A stretch of DNA of 64,000 nt from Oscillospiraceae bacterium. Lineage in GTDB: Bacteria; Bacillota; Clostridia; Saccharofermentanales; Saccharofermentanaceae. Below the pieces are notes generated by a model. It was given only the letters and a program-made list of their open reading frames with translations, was not told the origin of the DNA and did not search any database. Shown here piece after piece: positions 46,431 to 57,395 of this stretch. The DNA lies in the NCBI GenBank assembly GCA_902764825.1, contig CACWXL010000001.1, positions 1-64,000 of the forward strand, written 5' to 3'. How positions within the stretch are numbered: the first letter of the stretch is position 1; the number at the start of each line of letters is the position of its first letter. The position numbers were made by a program, and so were the translations under genes.

Positions 46431-47798
46431 TCAGCCGAGCTTAGGGCACTGAGCAAGAGATGCAGCGATATCTTCGTCAGTAGGAATGTAGTCATCCATG
46501 ACTCCATCGTTGTACTTCTGGTAAGCAACGAGATCGAAATAACCGGTACCTGTAAGACCGAATACGATATTCTTGGACTCACCTGTCTCTTTGCACTTGA
46601 GAGCTTCGTCGATAGCGACCTTGATAGCATGTGAGCTCTCAGGAGCAGGAAGGATACCCTCTACCCTTGCAAACTTCTCTGCAGCAGCAAATACATCTGT
46701 CTGCTTAACAGATGTGGCTCTGATGAGCTTGTCGTCATAGAGCTGGGATACGATGGAGCTCATGCCGTGATATCTTAAGCCGCCGGCATGGTTAGGAGCA
46801 GGCATGAAGTTGCTGCCCAATGTGTACATCTTAGCAAGAGGGCATACTCTGCCGGTATCGCAGAAGTCATAAACATAAGAACCTCTTGTAAGAGAAGGAC
46901 ATGAAGCAGGCTCAACTGCAATGATGTCATAGTTTGCTTCGCCTCTGAGCATCTCGCCTACGAAAGGTGAGATCAAGCCGCCGAGGTTCGAACCGCCGCC
47001 TGCGCATCCGATGATCGTATCAGCCTTGATGCCGTACTTATCAAGTGCAGCCTTTGTTTCAAGACCGATTACTGACTGGTGGAGCAATACCTGGCTCAAA
47101 ACGGAGCCTAATACATATCTGTAGCCTTCCTGGGATGTAGCTGCCTCAACAGCCTCAGAAATAGCGCATCCCAATGAACCGTCAGTTCCGGGGAACTGTT
47201 CATTGATCTTGCGGCCGACATTTGTTGTCATTGAAGGAGAAGGTGTAACCTTTGCGCCGTAAGTTCTCATGACCTCACGTCTGAAAGGCTTCTGCTCGTA
47301 AGATACCTTAACCATGTAGACCTGGCAGTCAAGTCCGAAATAAGCTGTAGCCATTGAAAGAGCTGTTCCCCACTGGCCTGCACCGGTCTCAGTAGTAACA
47401 CCCTTAAGGCCCTGCTTCTTGGCATAATATGCCTGAGCGATAGCTGAATTGAGCTTATGGGAACCTGATGTGTTGTTTCCTTCAAACTTATAGTAGATAT
47501 GAGCAGGTGTATCGAGTTCCTTCTCGAGGCAGTATGCTCTTACCAAAGGTGAAGGTCTGTACATCTTATAGAAATCAACGATCTCACCCGGGATATCAAT
47601 CCACTGGTCAGTCTCGTTCATCTCCTGCTTTGAGAGCTCTTCACAGAAGATCGGATAAAGGTCTTCTGCCTTCAAAGCTTCGCCTGTGCCGGGATTAAGA
47701 AGCGGCGCGGGCTTATTCTTCATATCAGCACGAACGTTATACCATGCTGTAGGAATCTCTTTCTCGGATAAATAAATCTTATAAGGAATCTCGGACAT
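46431..47798 (-). CDS. TrpB2-type tryptophan-synthase-beta-like PLP enzyme
   Basis: 455 residues, longer than the usual TrpB of about 395, as in the TrpB2 group. PLP lysine Lys115 lies in SGSHKLNSA, and the phosphate-binding loop is CAGGGSNLGG. KFEGNNTSGSHK and ETGAGQWGTALS are typical. It may condense indole (or free substrate) with serine without TrpA. No trpA or other trp gene is nearby. It is a single-gene unit with its own terminator. Confidence 0.9.
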   Translation of the reverse strand: MSEIPYKIYLSEKEIPTAWYNVRADMKNKPAPLLNPGTGEALKAEDLYPIFCEELSKQEMNETDQWIDIPGEIVDFYKMYRPSPLVRAYCLEKELDTPAHIYYKFEGNNTSGSHKLNSAIAQAYYAKKQGLKGVTTETGAGQWGTALSMATAYFGLDCQVYMVKVSYEQKPFRREVMRTYGAKVTPSPSMTTNVGRKINEQFPGTDGSLGCAISEAVEAATSQEGYRYVLGSVLSQVLLHQSVIGLETKAALDKYGIKADTIIGCAGGGSNLGGLISPFVGEMLRGEANYDIIAVEPASCPSLTRGSYVYDFCDTGRVCPLAKMYTLGSNFMPAPNHAGGLRYHGMSSIVSQLYDDKLIRATSVKQTDVFAAAEKFARVEGILPAPESSHAIKVAIDEALKCKETGESKNIVFGLTGTGYFDLVAYQKYNDGVMDDYIPTDEDIAASLAQCPKLG

Positions 47799-47862
47799 AA
47801 TTTGTCTCCCTTCGAAAAATCTAACTCATTTTACAACAAAAAGCAGAAATTTGCACAAAATC

Positions 47863-47877
47863 CTATCAAATTGATAG
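47863..47877. repeat. 15-bp dyad upstream of the TrpB2 gene
   Basis: CTATCAA-A-TTGATAG, perfect seven-base arms around one base, about 65 bases upstream of the TrpB2 start and 17 bases after the stop of the dehydrogenase. It could be an operator, or a weak terminator stem for the upstream gene since the minus-strand tail GATTTTGTG is T-rich. Confidence 0.35.
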
Positions 47878-47893
47878 TTAAAGATCGTCAGAA

Positions 47894-48910
47894 TTAAAAT
47901 GTAGCCTTTGCATTTTCGAGTGTCTCGATAACCTTATCGCACCATTTATCGAACTCAGGATCCTCTTTCCTGCACTCTTCATGGTCCAGGATATAGTTCA
48001 GAGCGATCCTGACGCCTTTATGCAGAGGCACGTTTGTCTTAAGATCCGGTGCAAGTCTCTTTATTTTCGAGTTATCGAAAGAAACCGACACGGCCTTGTC
48101 ACCTGTAAGACTTCCTTCAAAATCGTATTCAGGTCCGAATGCGGTAAGAAGCTCTGAAGATACGTGATATGCCTTAAGCTCAACTCCCAAAGCATCAGCA
48201 ATAGTCTGATAGATCTGATTCCAGGTAAGCACTTCATCGCCTGTAATCTGGAAAGCTTCGCCTATCGCATGACGGTTGCCCATGAGAGCTGTGTAGCCTA
48301 CTGCAAAATCTTCGTTAAAGGTAAGATGCCACAAAGATTCGCCGTCGCCGTGGATGATAACCGGCCTGCCGTCCATCATGCGCTTAATGACCTGCCAGGA
48401 ACCGTTCTTGCCGTGAACGCCCAAAGGGATAGATCTCTCATCATACGTGTGGCTGGGTCTGACGATAGTAACAGGGAAATTATCCTCCCTGTATCTTTCC
48501 ATAAGATACTGCTCGCATGCGATCTTGTTTCTGGAATATTCCCAATAAGGGTTCGCAAGTGCCGTTCCCTCAGTGATTATATGGCTTGCAGCAGGCTTGT
48601 TGTATGCTGATGCTGAACTGATATAGATATACTGCCTTGTGATGTCCTTGAAAAGCCTGTAGTCGCGCTCTACCTGGTCAACCGTAAAACCGATGAATTC
48701 TCCTATACAGTCAAAAGTCATGCCTTCCAGAGCCTTTTTTACGGTCTCTTCATCATTAATGTCACATACGATCTGATGAACATTCTCAGGAACTGTATCA
48801 GCCCTGTTTCCGCGGTTTATAAGCCATAATTCCCATGAAGGATCTTTTGCAAGTCTTCTGGTGATCGCGCTGCTGATGGTGCCTGTTCCGCCGATGAATA
48901 ATGCTCTCAT
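47894..48910 (-). CDS. NAD-dependent epimerase/dehydratase (extended SDR)
   Basis: 338 residues. The nucleotide-binding start is FIGGTGTISSAI, followed by INRGNR, a Ser block YISSASAYN and Tyr-x3-Lys in YSRNK. GGTGTIS rather than GxxGxxG places it among the atypical SDRs. The substrate is a likely nucleotide sugar or related compound but cannot be named. Confidence 0.85.
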   Translation of the reverse strand: MRALFIGGTGTISSAITRRLAKDPSWELWLINRGNRADTVPENVHQIVCDINDEETVKKALEGMTFDCIGEFIGFTVDQVERDYRLFKDITRQYIYISSASAYNKPAASHIITEGTALANPYWEYSRNKIACEQYLMERYREDNFPVTIVRPSHTYDERSIPLGVHGKNGSWQVIKRMMDGRPVIIHGDGESLWHLTFNEDFAVGYTALMGNRHAIGEAFQITGDEVLTWNQIYQTIADALGVELKAYHVSSELLTAFGPEYDFEGSLTGDKAVSVSFDNSKIKRLAPDLKTNVPLHKGVRIALNYILDHEECRKEDPEFDKWCDKVIETLENAKATF

Positions 48911-49062
48911 ATGGATTCTCCTTTTATCAGGTCAGACTTAAGTCAAATTGATTTTAGCAAACTAAAGATATACGCGATATCAAATACCTGTATCTCAATC
49001 CGCATTTTCTTGTATTTTGTGATAAACTTCTGTCGTTATATTTTATTAATAAGGCATGGAAT

Positions 49063-51220
<2,158 letters not shown>

Positions 51221-51221
51221 T

Positions 51222-53660
51222 ATGAAGCCTGAGATCTATGCACAGAATAATCCTTCTCTGACAGAACGTGAGATCAAACACCGTGATCTCGCCAGAGAGA
51301 TCTGTGCTGAAGGAATCGTTCTTCTCGAAAACAACGGAGTCCTCCCTCTTACTGCAAAGAAGGCAGCTCTATATGGCGCAGGCGCAAGGCATACGGTTTT
51401 CGGAGGCACGGGATCAGGCGAAAATAACCCCAGATACAACGTCAATATCGAAGAAGGCCTGAAGAACGCAAATATCGAAATCACCAGCGAAGCATGGCTC
51501 GATGAATACGATGATCTCTATGAAAGAGAACTTGCGCTTTATAAGAAGAACTTAAAGAAAGCCATGCGCAGGGTTCCTCTTATGCAGCACATGGATTATG
51601 CGGCTGATAATCCGTTCTATCTTCCAGCCGGAAGACCGGTTACCAAAGATGACAGCACCGGCGCAGATGTTGCAGTTTATGTTCTTGCAAGACAGGCCGG
51701 TGAAGGCGCTGACAGAAAAGATATTCCCGGTGATTACTATGCTACCGAAGATGAGATCAGTCTCATGCGTTCCATCACGCAGAACTATAAGGATACGATC
51801 CTCGTTCTTAACGTCGGAGCTGTAATTGACCTCTCATTTCTTGATGATATCAGTTTCTCGGCTGTCATCCTTCTTATGCAGGGCGGCATGGAATCGGGAA
51901 ATGCTCTTGCAGATATCCTGACAGGAAAAGTCAATCCGTCAGGAAGACTTGCAGACACATGGGGCTATAAATACGAAGACTATCCTTCCTCTGATACCTT
52001 CTCGGAAAGAAACCCAGAAATGCACCAGGAAGACTACCGTGAGGGCATCTTTGTCGGTTACAGATGGTTCGATAAGAAAGGCATTAAGCCGAGATATAAG
52101 TTCGGTTACGGATTAAGCTATACCTCTTTTGAGACTGAAGCAGATTATTGTGCCAACCGCGGTACGAAGATCTCCGTTAACGTACGTGTTACCAATACAG
52201 GTAATATGGCAGGCAAAGAAGTCTCTATGCTCTATTTATCCTGCCCTGAAAACAGGATCATTAGAGAGAAACGCAGTCTTGTCGCGTTTTCCAAGACAAT
52301 GCTTTTGGAACCCGGAAAAAAGGATTATCTTACACTCAGTTTTGATCTTAAATACTTTGCAGCTTTTGACAACGACAACCACCGGTTCATTCTGGAGAAG
52401 GGTGAATATCTCGTCTATCTGAACGACACACCGTTACTTGTGCTTGAACTTGATGAGTACGCCGTTACCGAGAAGACCGATCCGATATCTCTTTCTGACC
52501 GTAAGATCGATTACATCATTCACGATAAAAGCGAAAGAGATATTCCCTCAGATATCAGGCACTGCAAGATCAAGGCTTCTGAGATCAGCTGCATTACACA
52601 TAAATATGCAGTTCCTGAATTTGAGAAGACCGCGGAAATAGACCTGGTCGTATCAGGCCTCACACATAAAGATATGAGCAAACTCCTGGTCGGCAGAACT
52701 TATCTCGGGCCCTTCAGGCACAGGGTTTTCGGAGCCGTCGGATATACAACATCCAAGCTGTTCCATAAAGGGATCGACGCAATGCCTATGGCTGACGGGC
52801 CTCAGGGACTTAACCTGACTCAGATATCGGCTAAGCCCAGGCACAATTTATTTGCTGTTCCGACTCTGCCTGAAGCTTTAAGACATGTACATAAGATCTC
52901 AAAGCTTGGCGCTGCTTCAGATAAAACCAAGGAACAGGAATTGTTCTATCAATACTGCACATCCTGGCCCTCTGAGACCGTAGTTGCACAGACATGGAGT
53001 GTTTACCACGCCAGATTATTGGGAAATGCCGTTGCTAAGGAAATGCTTGAATACGGTGTAGTCTTCTGGCTTGCTCCGGCATTAAATATCCACAGAAATC
53101 CTTTGTGCGGAAGGAACTACGAATACTATTCAGAAGACCCTGTACTTACCGGTATTATCGCTAGCCGCGTTATCAGGGGCGTTCACGAAGAATACGGCTG
53201 TTACCCGACAATTAAACATTTCGCGGCCAACAATCTTGAGACCAAAAGAAATGTATCATCTTCCAATCTTGACGAGAGAACGCTTCGTGAGATCTATCTT
53301 CGAGCTTTCAGGATCGCCATAGAGACAGCTCATCCTGAGGCAGTAATGTGCAGTTACAATAAGATAAACGGCATCTACACTGCCCTTAACTACGATCTTC
53401 AGACAAAGATACTTCGTAATGAATGGGGATTTGACGGTATCGTCATGACCGACTGGTTCGCTACAGGACATCATGAGAGTCTGGATGAACTTTGCTGCAA
53501 AGCAGGAACTGATCTAATAATGCCCGGGCTCCCTCATATTCCTTGGAAGATTATGAAGGCCTGCAAAAAGGGCTTGATCTCAAAAGAAGACATCGAGAGA
53601 TCTGCAAGAAGGATAGTCAAACTCTCGTTAATGAGTCACCTTAACCGCTCTAATCGTTGA
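51222..53660 (+). CDS. GH3 beta-glucosidase with permuted domain order, cytoplasmic
   Basis: 812 residues, no signal peptide. The usual C-terminal GH3 domain comes first (GIVLLENNGVLPL near 30, then MQGGMESGNALADILTGK), next a fibronectin-III-like domain (VNVRVTNTGNMAGKEV), and the catalytic TIM-barrel domain last. The nucleophile is Asp744 in IVMTDWFATG, and IKHFAANN gives the substrate site. This order matches the Ruminococcus and Butyrivibrio beta-glucosidases. It likely splits cellobiose or related glucosides inside the cell. It follows tgt by one base, an odd partner, and its end overlaps the opposite gene by 11 bases. Confidence 0.92.
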   Translation: MKPEIYAQNNPSLTEREIKHRDLAREICAEGIVLLENNGVLPLTAKKAALYGAGARHTVFGGTGSGENNPRYNVNIEEGLKNANIEITSEAWLDEYDDLYERELALYKKNLKKAMRRVPLMQHMDYAADNPFYLPAGRPVTKDDSTGADVAVYVLARQAGEGADRKDIPGDYYATEDEISLMRSITQNYKDTILVLNVGAVIDLSFLDDISFSAVILLMQGGMESGNALADILTGKVNPSGRLADTWGYKYEDYPSSDTFSERNPEMHQEDYREGIFVGYRWFDKKGIKPRYKFGYGLSYTSFETEADYCANRGTKISVNVRVTNTGNMAGKEVSMLYLSCPENRIIREKRSLVAFSKTMLLEPGKKDYLTLSFDLKYFAAFDNDNHRFILEKGEYLVYLNDTPLLVLELDEYAVTEKTDPISLSDRKIDYIIHDKSERDIPSDIRHCKIKASEISCITHKYAVPEFEKTAEIDLVVSGLTHKDMSKLLVGRTYLGPFRHRVFGAVGYTTSKLFHKGIDAMPMADGPQGLNLTQISAKPRHNLFAVPTLPEALRHVHKISKLGAASDKTKEQELFYQYCTSWPSETVVAQTWSVYHARLLGNAVAKEMLEYGVVFWLAPALNIHRNPLCGRNYEYYSEDPVLTGIIASRVIRGVHEEYGCYPTIKHFAANNLETKRNVSSSNLDERTLREIYLRAFRIAIETAHPEAVMCSYNKINGIYTALNYDLQTKILRNEWGFDGIVMTDWFATGHHESLDELCCKAGTDLIMPGLPHIPWKIMKACKKGLISKEDIERSARRIVKLSLMSHLNRSNR

Positions 53661-54192
53661 GCTTAAGCGTTACGGCGGACAGATTTCCGCACTTCAGCTG
53701 GCACTGATCCGATATCCTTCTGATAAGCATATTCATCCACTCATTGCAGGATGAAGATACAAGGGCATCGGCAAGGATCCCTTCATCTGTCAGGTGCTTA
53801 TAGAAATTGGAAGTTGCACAGACAATGCTGTCGCCTACATTAAGGCCGAAGAAGCCGTTTGGCAGAACATGTATCTGACCGTCCTTTATTATCTTCGCGA
53901 AAACGCCGCCCCTTCTGTAACACTCAACGCCGTTCTTAAGCACGCGGAGGATAAGATATTCGGACTCTTCATCAAGACACTCATCAAATACAGAAGATAA
54001 GTATTCTATGCTCTTGCCGCCCTCTTCACTGTTCAATATCTCAGAGAATAAGAGAGCCTGGCTCTTAGGCGCGATCTTAAGATTGCTTCCGAAGAAAAGT
54101 GCGACAGTAAGATTAGGGACAAGTCTTAAGAAGACTTCATCCGAAAAATCAAGGGCATCTCCCCTGTGCTTAAATGTGTAATACTCTATCAC
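53650..54192 (-). CDS. Degenerate PP2C-like protein (probable pseudophosphatase)
   Basis: 180 residues. The second half follows the PP2C pattern: LPNGFFGLNVGDSIVCATSNFYKHL corresponds to the block that in the neighbouring gene holds GSDGVTD, and KCGNLSAVTLKL to its RQDNYSAIVIKL. Both metal-binding Asp positions are missing, as is the N-terminal DGMGG block, so it should not be active. Its ATG overlaps the stop of the intact phosphatase by 4 bases. A regulatory or decoy role is inferred. It could also be a distinct family with chance similarity. Confidence 0.55.
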   Translation of the reverse strand: MIEYYTFKHRGDALDFSDEVFLRLVPNLTVALFFGSNLKIAPKSQALLFSEILNSEEGGKSIEYLSSVFDECLDEESEYLILRVLKNGVECYRRGGVFAKIIKDGQIHVLPNGFFGLNVGDSIVCATSNFYKHLTDEGILADALVSSSCNEWMNMLIRRISDQCQLKCGNLSAVTLKLND

Positions 54193-55085
54193 ACTATGCT
54201 CCTGCGCAGCTTTATTACTATTGCCGAGTAATTATCCTGTCTGGGATTCTTACTGGACTTAACGCCGTATTTGATCATCCTGGCGATCCCCGTGGCGTTC
54301 TGATCCGAATGTATATGGTTAAGGATACGGTTCAAAGGCATAGAATCAGTAACACCGTCGGAACCTACGATAATAATATCATTATCACGAAGCTTCATAG
54401 GCCTTGACGTCATCTGGACATTGCATTTGAAGTTGCCGACAAAATCAGTAAGGCCCCTGGCTCTCGGATCCTTATAAGCATCAACCGTGTCGATGCCGCC
54501 TTCGGAGAACTTCTTGATCATTACAGAGGCATAATTCTGCTTGTTGTTAAGAAGCGTTGCGCGGTTATTGCGGATAAGGATGATGTTGCTGTCGCCCAAA
54601 CTGTAGAAATTCAGAAGATCATCAAATATATGAACCATGACCAGTGTCGCACCGGCACTTAAGTGGAAGTCCTCATATACACGGTCGGAAATACCGGAGA
54701 TTATCTTCGCGTTCTCAGCCTGGGCATCAAACTTCAAAGGAAAACTCTCTGCAAGAGAATCAGTAACATATTTAGATACGACTTCACCGTTTAAAAGTCC
54801 GCCCATTCCGTCGGAGCACGCTGCTACAAGTCCGGATTCTTCTATCTTATCCAGAGGTGAGATGTAGACAGAGTCTTCCTGGTTGCCTCTCTTTCCGCGT
54901 TCATGGAAATAAGCAACATCTGGCGTAAGCTTAAGCTTGTCCTCATGCTTCTTGTTATAGATCGAGGTCTTGATAAGCGTATAAAGCGTTATAGCTGCAA
55001 ATGAAACAAATGCAATGGCAAACAACACCAGTGCAACATAAAGAGCAAACAATGTATCTTCTGGCAGCAGATCAAAATCGTACAT
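54189..55085 (-). CDS. PP2C-family Ser/Thr phosphatase with N-terminal membrane helix
   Basis: 298 residues. A membrane helix lies at about 12-38, then a PPM domain with metal-binding residues in RGNQEDS, SDGMGGLLNGE, GSDGVTD and RQDNYSA. The full set suggests an active Mn/Mg-dependent phosphatase on the inner face of the membrane. No Hanks-type kinase or FHA gene is beside it in this window. It overlaps the degenerate PP2C gene by 4 bases. Confidence 0.85.
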   Translation of the reverse strand: MYDFDLLPEDTLFALYVALVLFAIAFVSFAAITLYTLIKTSIYNKKHEDKLKLTPDVAYFHERGKRGNQEDSVYISPLDKIEESGLVAACSDGMGGLLNGEVVSKYVTDSLAESFPLKFDAQAENAKIISGISDRVYEDFHLSAGATLVMVHIFDDLLNFYSLGDSNIILIRNNRATLLNNKQNYASVMIKKFSEGGIDTVDAYKDPRARGLTDFVGNFKCNVQMTSRPMKLRDNDIIIVGSDGVTDSMPLNRILNHIHSDQNATGIARMIKYGVKSSKNPRQDNYSAIVIKLRRSIV

Positions 55086-55155
55086 CGCCGGTTCTTAAAC
55101 CTATCCTCTTAAACAGCTTATTTCCGAACTACTATTCTATTCTAACTCAATTTAA

Positions 55156-56046
55156 TCAAGTTTCTTCACTGTTTTCTTCGGAAGGCTCTTCGTCTTCAGC
55201 CACATATCTTTCGATAAGACGTCCGGTATAGTAAGAAAGGCCGTACTGAACCCAGGCAATTACAAGAAACGAATAAAGGAAGATGAAGATCCCCAAAGTC
55301 GTATAAGATGCCGACATCAAAAGTACAAACGGGATCAGGATATAGAAAAGAATGACAACTATACCAAGAGCCAGGCAATGACCAAATCTGATAAGAAGGA
55401 ACAAAAGAGAGTTCTTATATATCTGCCCGAGTTTCAGATCGGTCGTTACCATCAGGTTATATGCAAAATTCTGGACAAGGATAAAAGCAACATAAAGCAC
55501 ACAGAAAACAGTACCAATTACGATGCCGAGATCCGTCTTCATATTGAGATAGAAGCTTACTGCAAGGATAAAGACCGCTGATAAGAATATACCGATGAAC
55601 ATCGATACCAAAGCCTTTTTCCAGTTTTCCTTAAGGCCAACCTTGAAACTGCCGAACAAAGATACGGAAGTTCCGTTCCTGATGTCCTTATAGACCTGTG
55701 CAAAACCGGTCTGGAAAGGTCCTATGCAGATAAGAAGACTTGCTGTGACCGAGATAACGAAAAACACCATAAGCAGTGATAACAGCTGATATGACACCAC
55801 TTCTGTCCCGGCATCGGCCGTAATCGAGATGAACTTATTCAAGTTAAATGCGGATACAATACCCGGCATAAAGACTATTGAAAATCCGAATGCTATTGCG
55901 AGTGAAGGAATATTGAACAGAAGGAACAGAACATTTACTCCCATGAGCCTTACTAAATGATTCCATCCTGAAATAAAGAAATGAGCAAAAGGTCCTTTTG
56001 CTCTTTCTTCCGATATATTGTTGTTCTCTTTAAAATCCTGAGCCAT
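55156..56046 (-). CDS. DUF624/YesL-like polytopic membrane protein
   Basis: 296 residues with about six helices. The opening ISGWNHLVRLMGVNVLFLLFNIP and the repeated GPFQTGF and VQNFAYNLMV patterns fit the YesL (DUF624) group, often linked to carbohydrate transport in Firmicutes. An acidic tail (EDEEPSEENSEE) ends it. Its ATG overlaps the trmFO stop by one base. Confidence 0.7.
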   Translation of the reverse strand: MAQDFKENNNISEERAKGPFAHFFISGWNHLVRLMGVNVLFLLFNIPSLAIAFGFSIVFMPGIVSAFNLNKFISITADAGTEVVSYQLLSLLMVFFVISVTASLLICIGPFQTGFAQVYKDIRNGTSVSLFGSFKVGLKENWKKALVSMFIGIFLSAVFILAVSFYLNMKTDLGIVIGTVFCVLYVAFILVQNFAYNLMVTTDLKLGQIYKNSLLFLLIRFGHCLALGIVVILFYILIPFVLLMSASYTTLGIFIFLYSFLVIAWVQYGLSYYTGRLIERYVAEDEEPSEENSEET

Positions 56047-57395
56047 TATTCGGTTAATTTCCCAACACTATCCTCAAAAGCCTTAAGGTGTTCTAAAGCT
56101 CTGTCGGCAAGTGCATTATTCTTGTCTTTTTTCGCTGTCTTGCCCTTAAATCTGCCTTCGATGGGGCTTACGATACCGAAGTTAGCATTCATTGGCTGGA
56201 ACTTCTTTATATGAGGATCTGAGACATAAAGAGCCATAGAACCTATTACCGTGCAGGCATCCGGTTCGTATGAAGGCTCGATACCAAGTACTCTCTGAGC
56301 AGCATAGAAACCTGCCATGAAGCCGGATGCAGTGGATTCGATATAACCTTCAACACCCGTTATCTGTCCTGCAAAGAATATGTCAGGCTTAGCTCTCAGG
56401 CTGTAATGCGAAGAAAGATACAAAGGCGAATTAAGGAACGTATTGCGGTGCATAACACCGTATCTTGTGTATTCAGCATTCTCAAGACCGGGTATCATTC
56501 CAAATACACGCTTTTGTTCAGGCCACTTAAGTCTTGTCTGGAACCCGACAAGGTTATACATCGTCTTAGCCCTGTCATCCTGTCTTAACTGGAGATTTGC
56601 ATATGGTTCCTTGCCGGTGGCTGGATCTATTAGTCCTACACCCTTCAAAGGTCCGAATCTCATGGTATCAACGCCTCTTTGCGCCATAACCTCTATAGGC
56701 ATACATCCTTCGAAAACGATCTCTCTGTCAAAGTTCTTGACCTCTGCCCTCTCGGCATTTACGAGTTCTTCCCTGAATGCAAGGTACTGCTCTTTGGTCA
56801 TAGGACAGTTGATGTAATCGTCTCCGCCCTTGCCGTATCTTGAAGCCCTGAAAGCTTTGGTCATATCGATCGAATCTCCGGTTACGATAGGCGCTGCACT
56901 GTCAAAGAAATGAAGGCCTGACGTATCTCCCGTTACACGTAATATGTCTTCGAAAAGTTCACCTTCGGTAAGAGGACCTGTAGCAACTATAACGATCCCT
57001 TCTTCAGGTATCTTCGTTACTTCTCCGGGAATGACTTCGATAAGCGGATTATTCCTTATTGATTCAGTTATATATCCGGAGAATTCATCTCTGTCCACAG
57101 CAAGAGCACCGCCTGCAGGGATAGCGCTCTTATCAGCTGCTTCCATGATAAGAGAGCCTAAATGCCTCAGCTCTTCTTTAAGAAGTCCTATCGCATTCTC
57201 TCTTGCAGCAGCCCTTAATGAATTACTGCATACAAGCTCAGCGAAATTCTCCGAATGATGGGCAGGGCTGTATTTAACAGGCTTCATCTCATAAAGCTTT
57301 ACATGTACGCCTGCACGCGCGCAGATATTGGCGGCCTCAGAACCTGCCAAACCTGCACCGATTATAGTAACAACAGCATCATTCTTCATCTTCAT
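56046..57395 (-). CDS. trmFO: tRNA (uracil54-C5)-methyltransferase TrmFO, folate/FAD dependent
   Basis: 449 residues from ATG 57395 (57389 is a second choice), inside the end of topA. It makes m5U54 in the T loop using methylenetetrahydrofolate. FAD motif [33 protein letters not shown] and [12 protein letters not shown] are diagnostic. topA-trmFO adjacency is common in Firmicutes. Confidence 0.96.
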   Translation of the reverse strand: MKMKNDAVVTIIGAGLAGSEAANICARAGVHVKLYEMKPVKYSPAHHSENFAELVCSNSLRAAARENAIGLLKEELRHLGSLIMEAADKSAIPAGGALAVDRDEFSGYITESIRNNPLIEVIPGEVTKIPEEGIVIVATGPLTEGELFEDILRVTGDTSGLHFFDSAAPIVTGDSIDMTKAFRASRYGKGGDDYINCPMTKEQYLAFREELVNAERAEVKNFDREIVFEGCMPIEVMAQRGVDTMRFGPLKGVGLIDPATGKEPYANLQLRQDDRAKTMYNLVGFQTRLKWPEQKRVFGMIPGLENAEYTRYGVMHRNTFLNSPLYLSSHYSLRAKPDIFFAGQITGVEGYIESTASGFMAGFYAAQRVLGIEPSYEPDACTVIGSMALYVSDPHIKKFQPMNANFGIVSPIEGRFKGKTAKKDKNNALADRALEHLKAFEDSVGKLTE

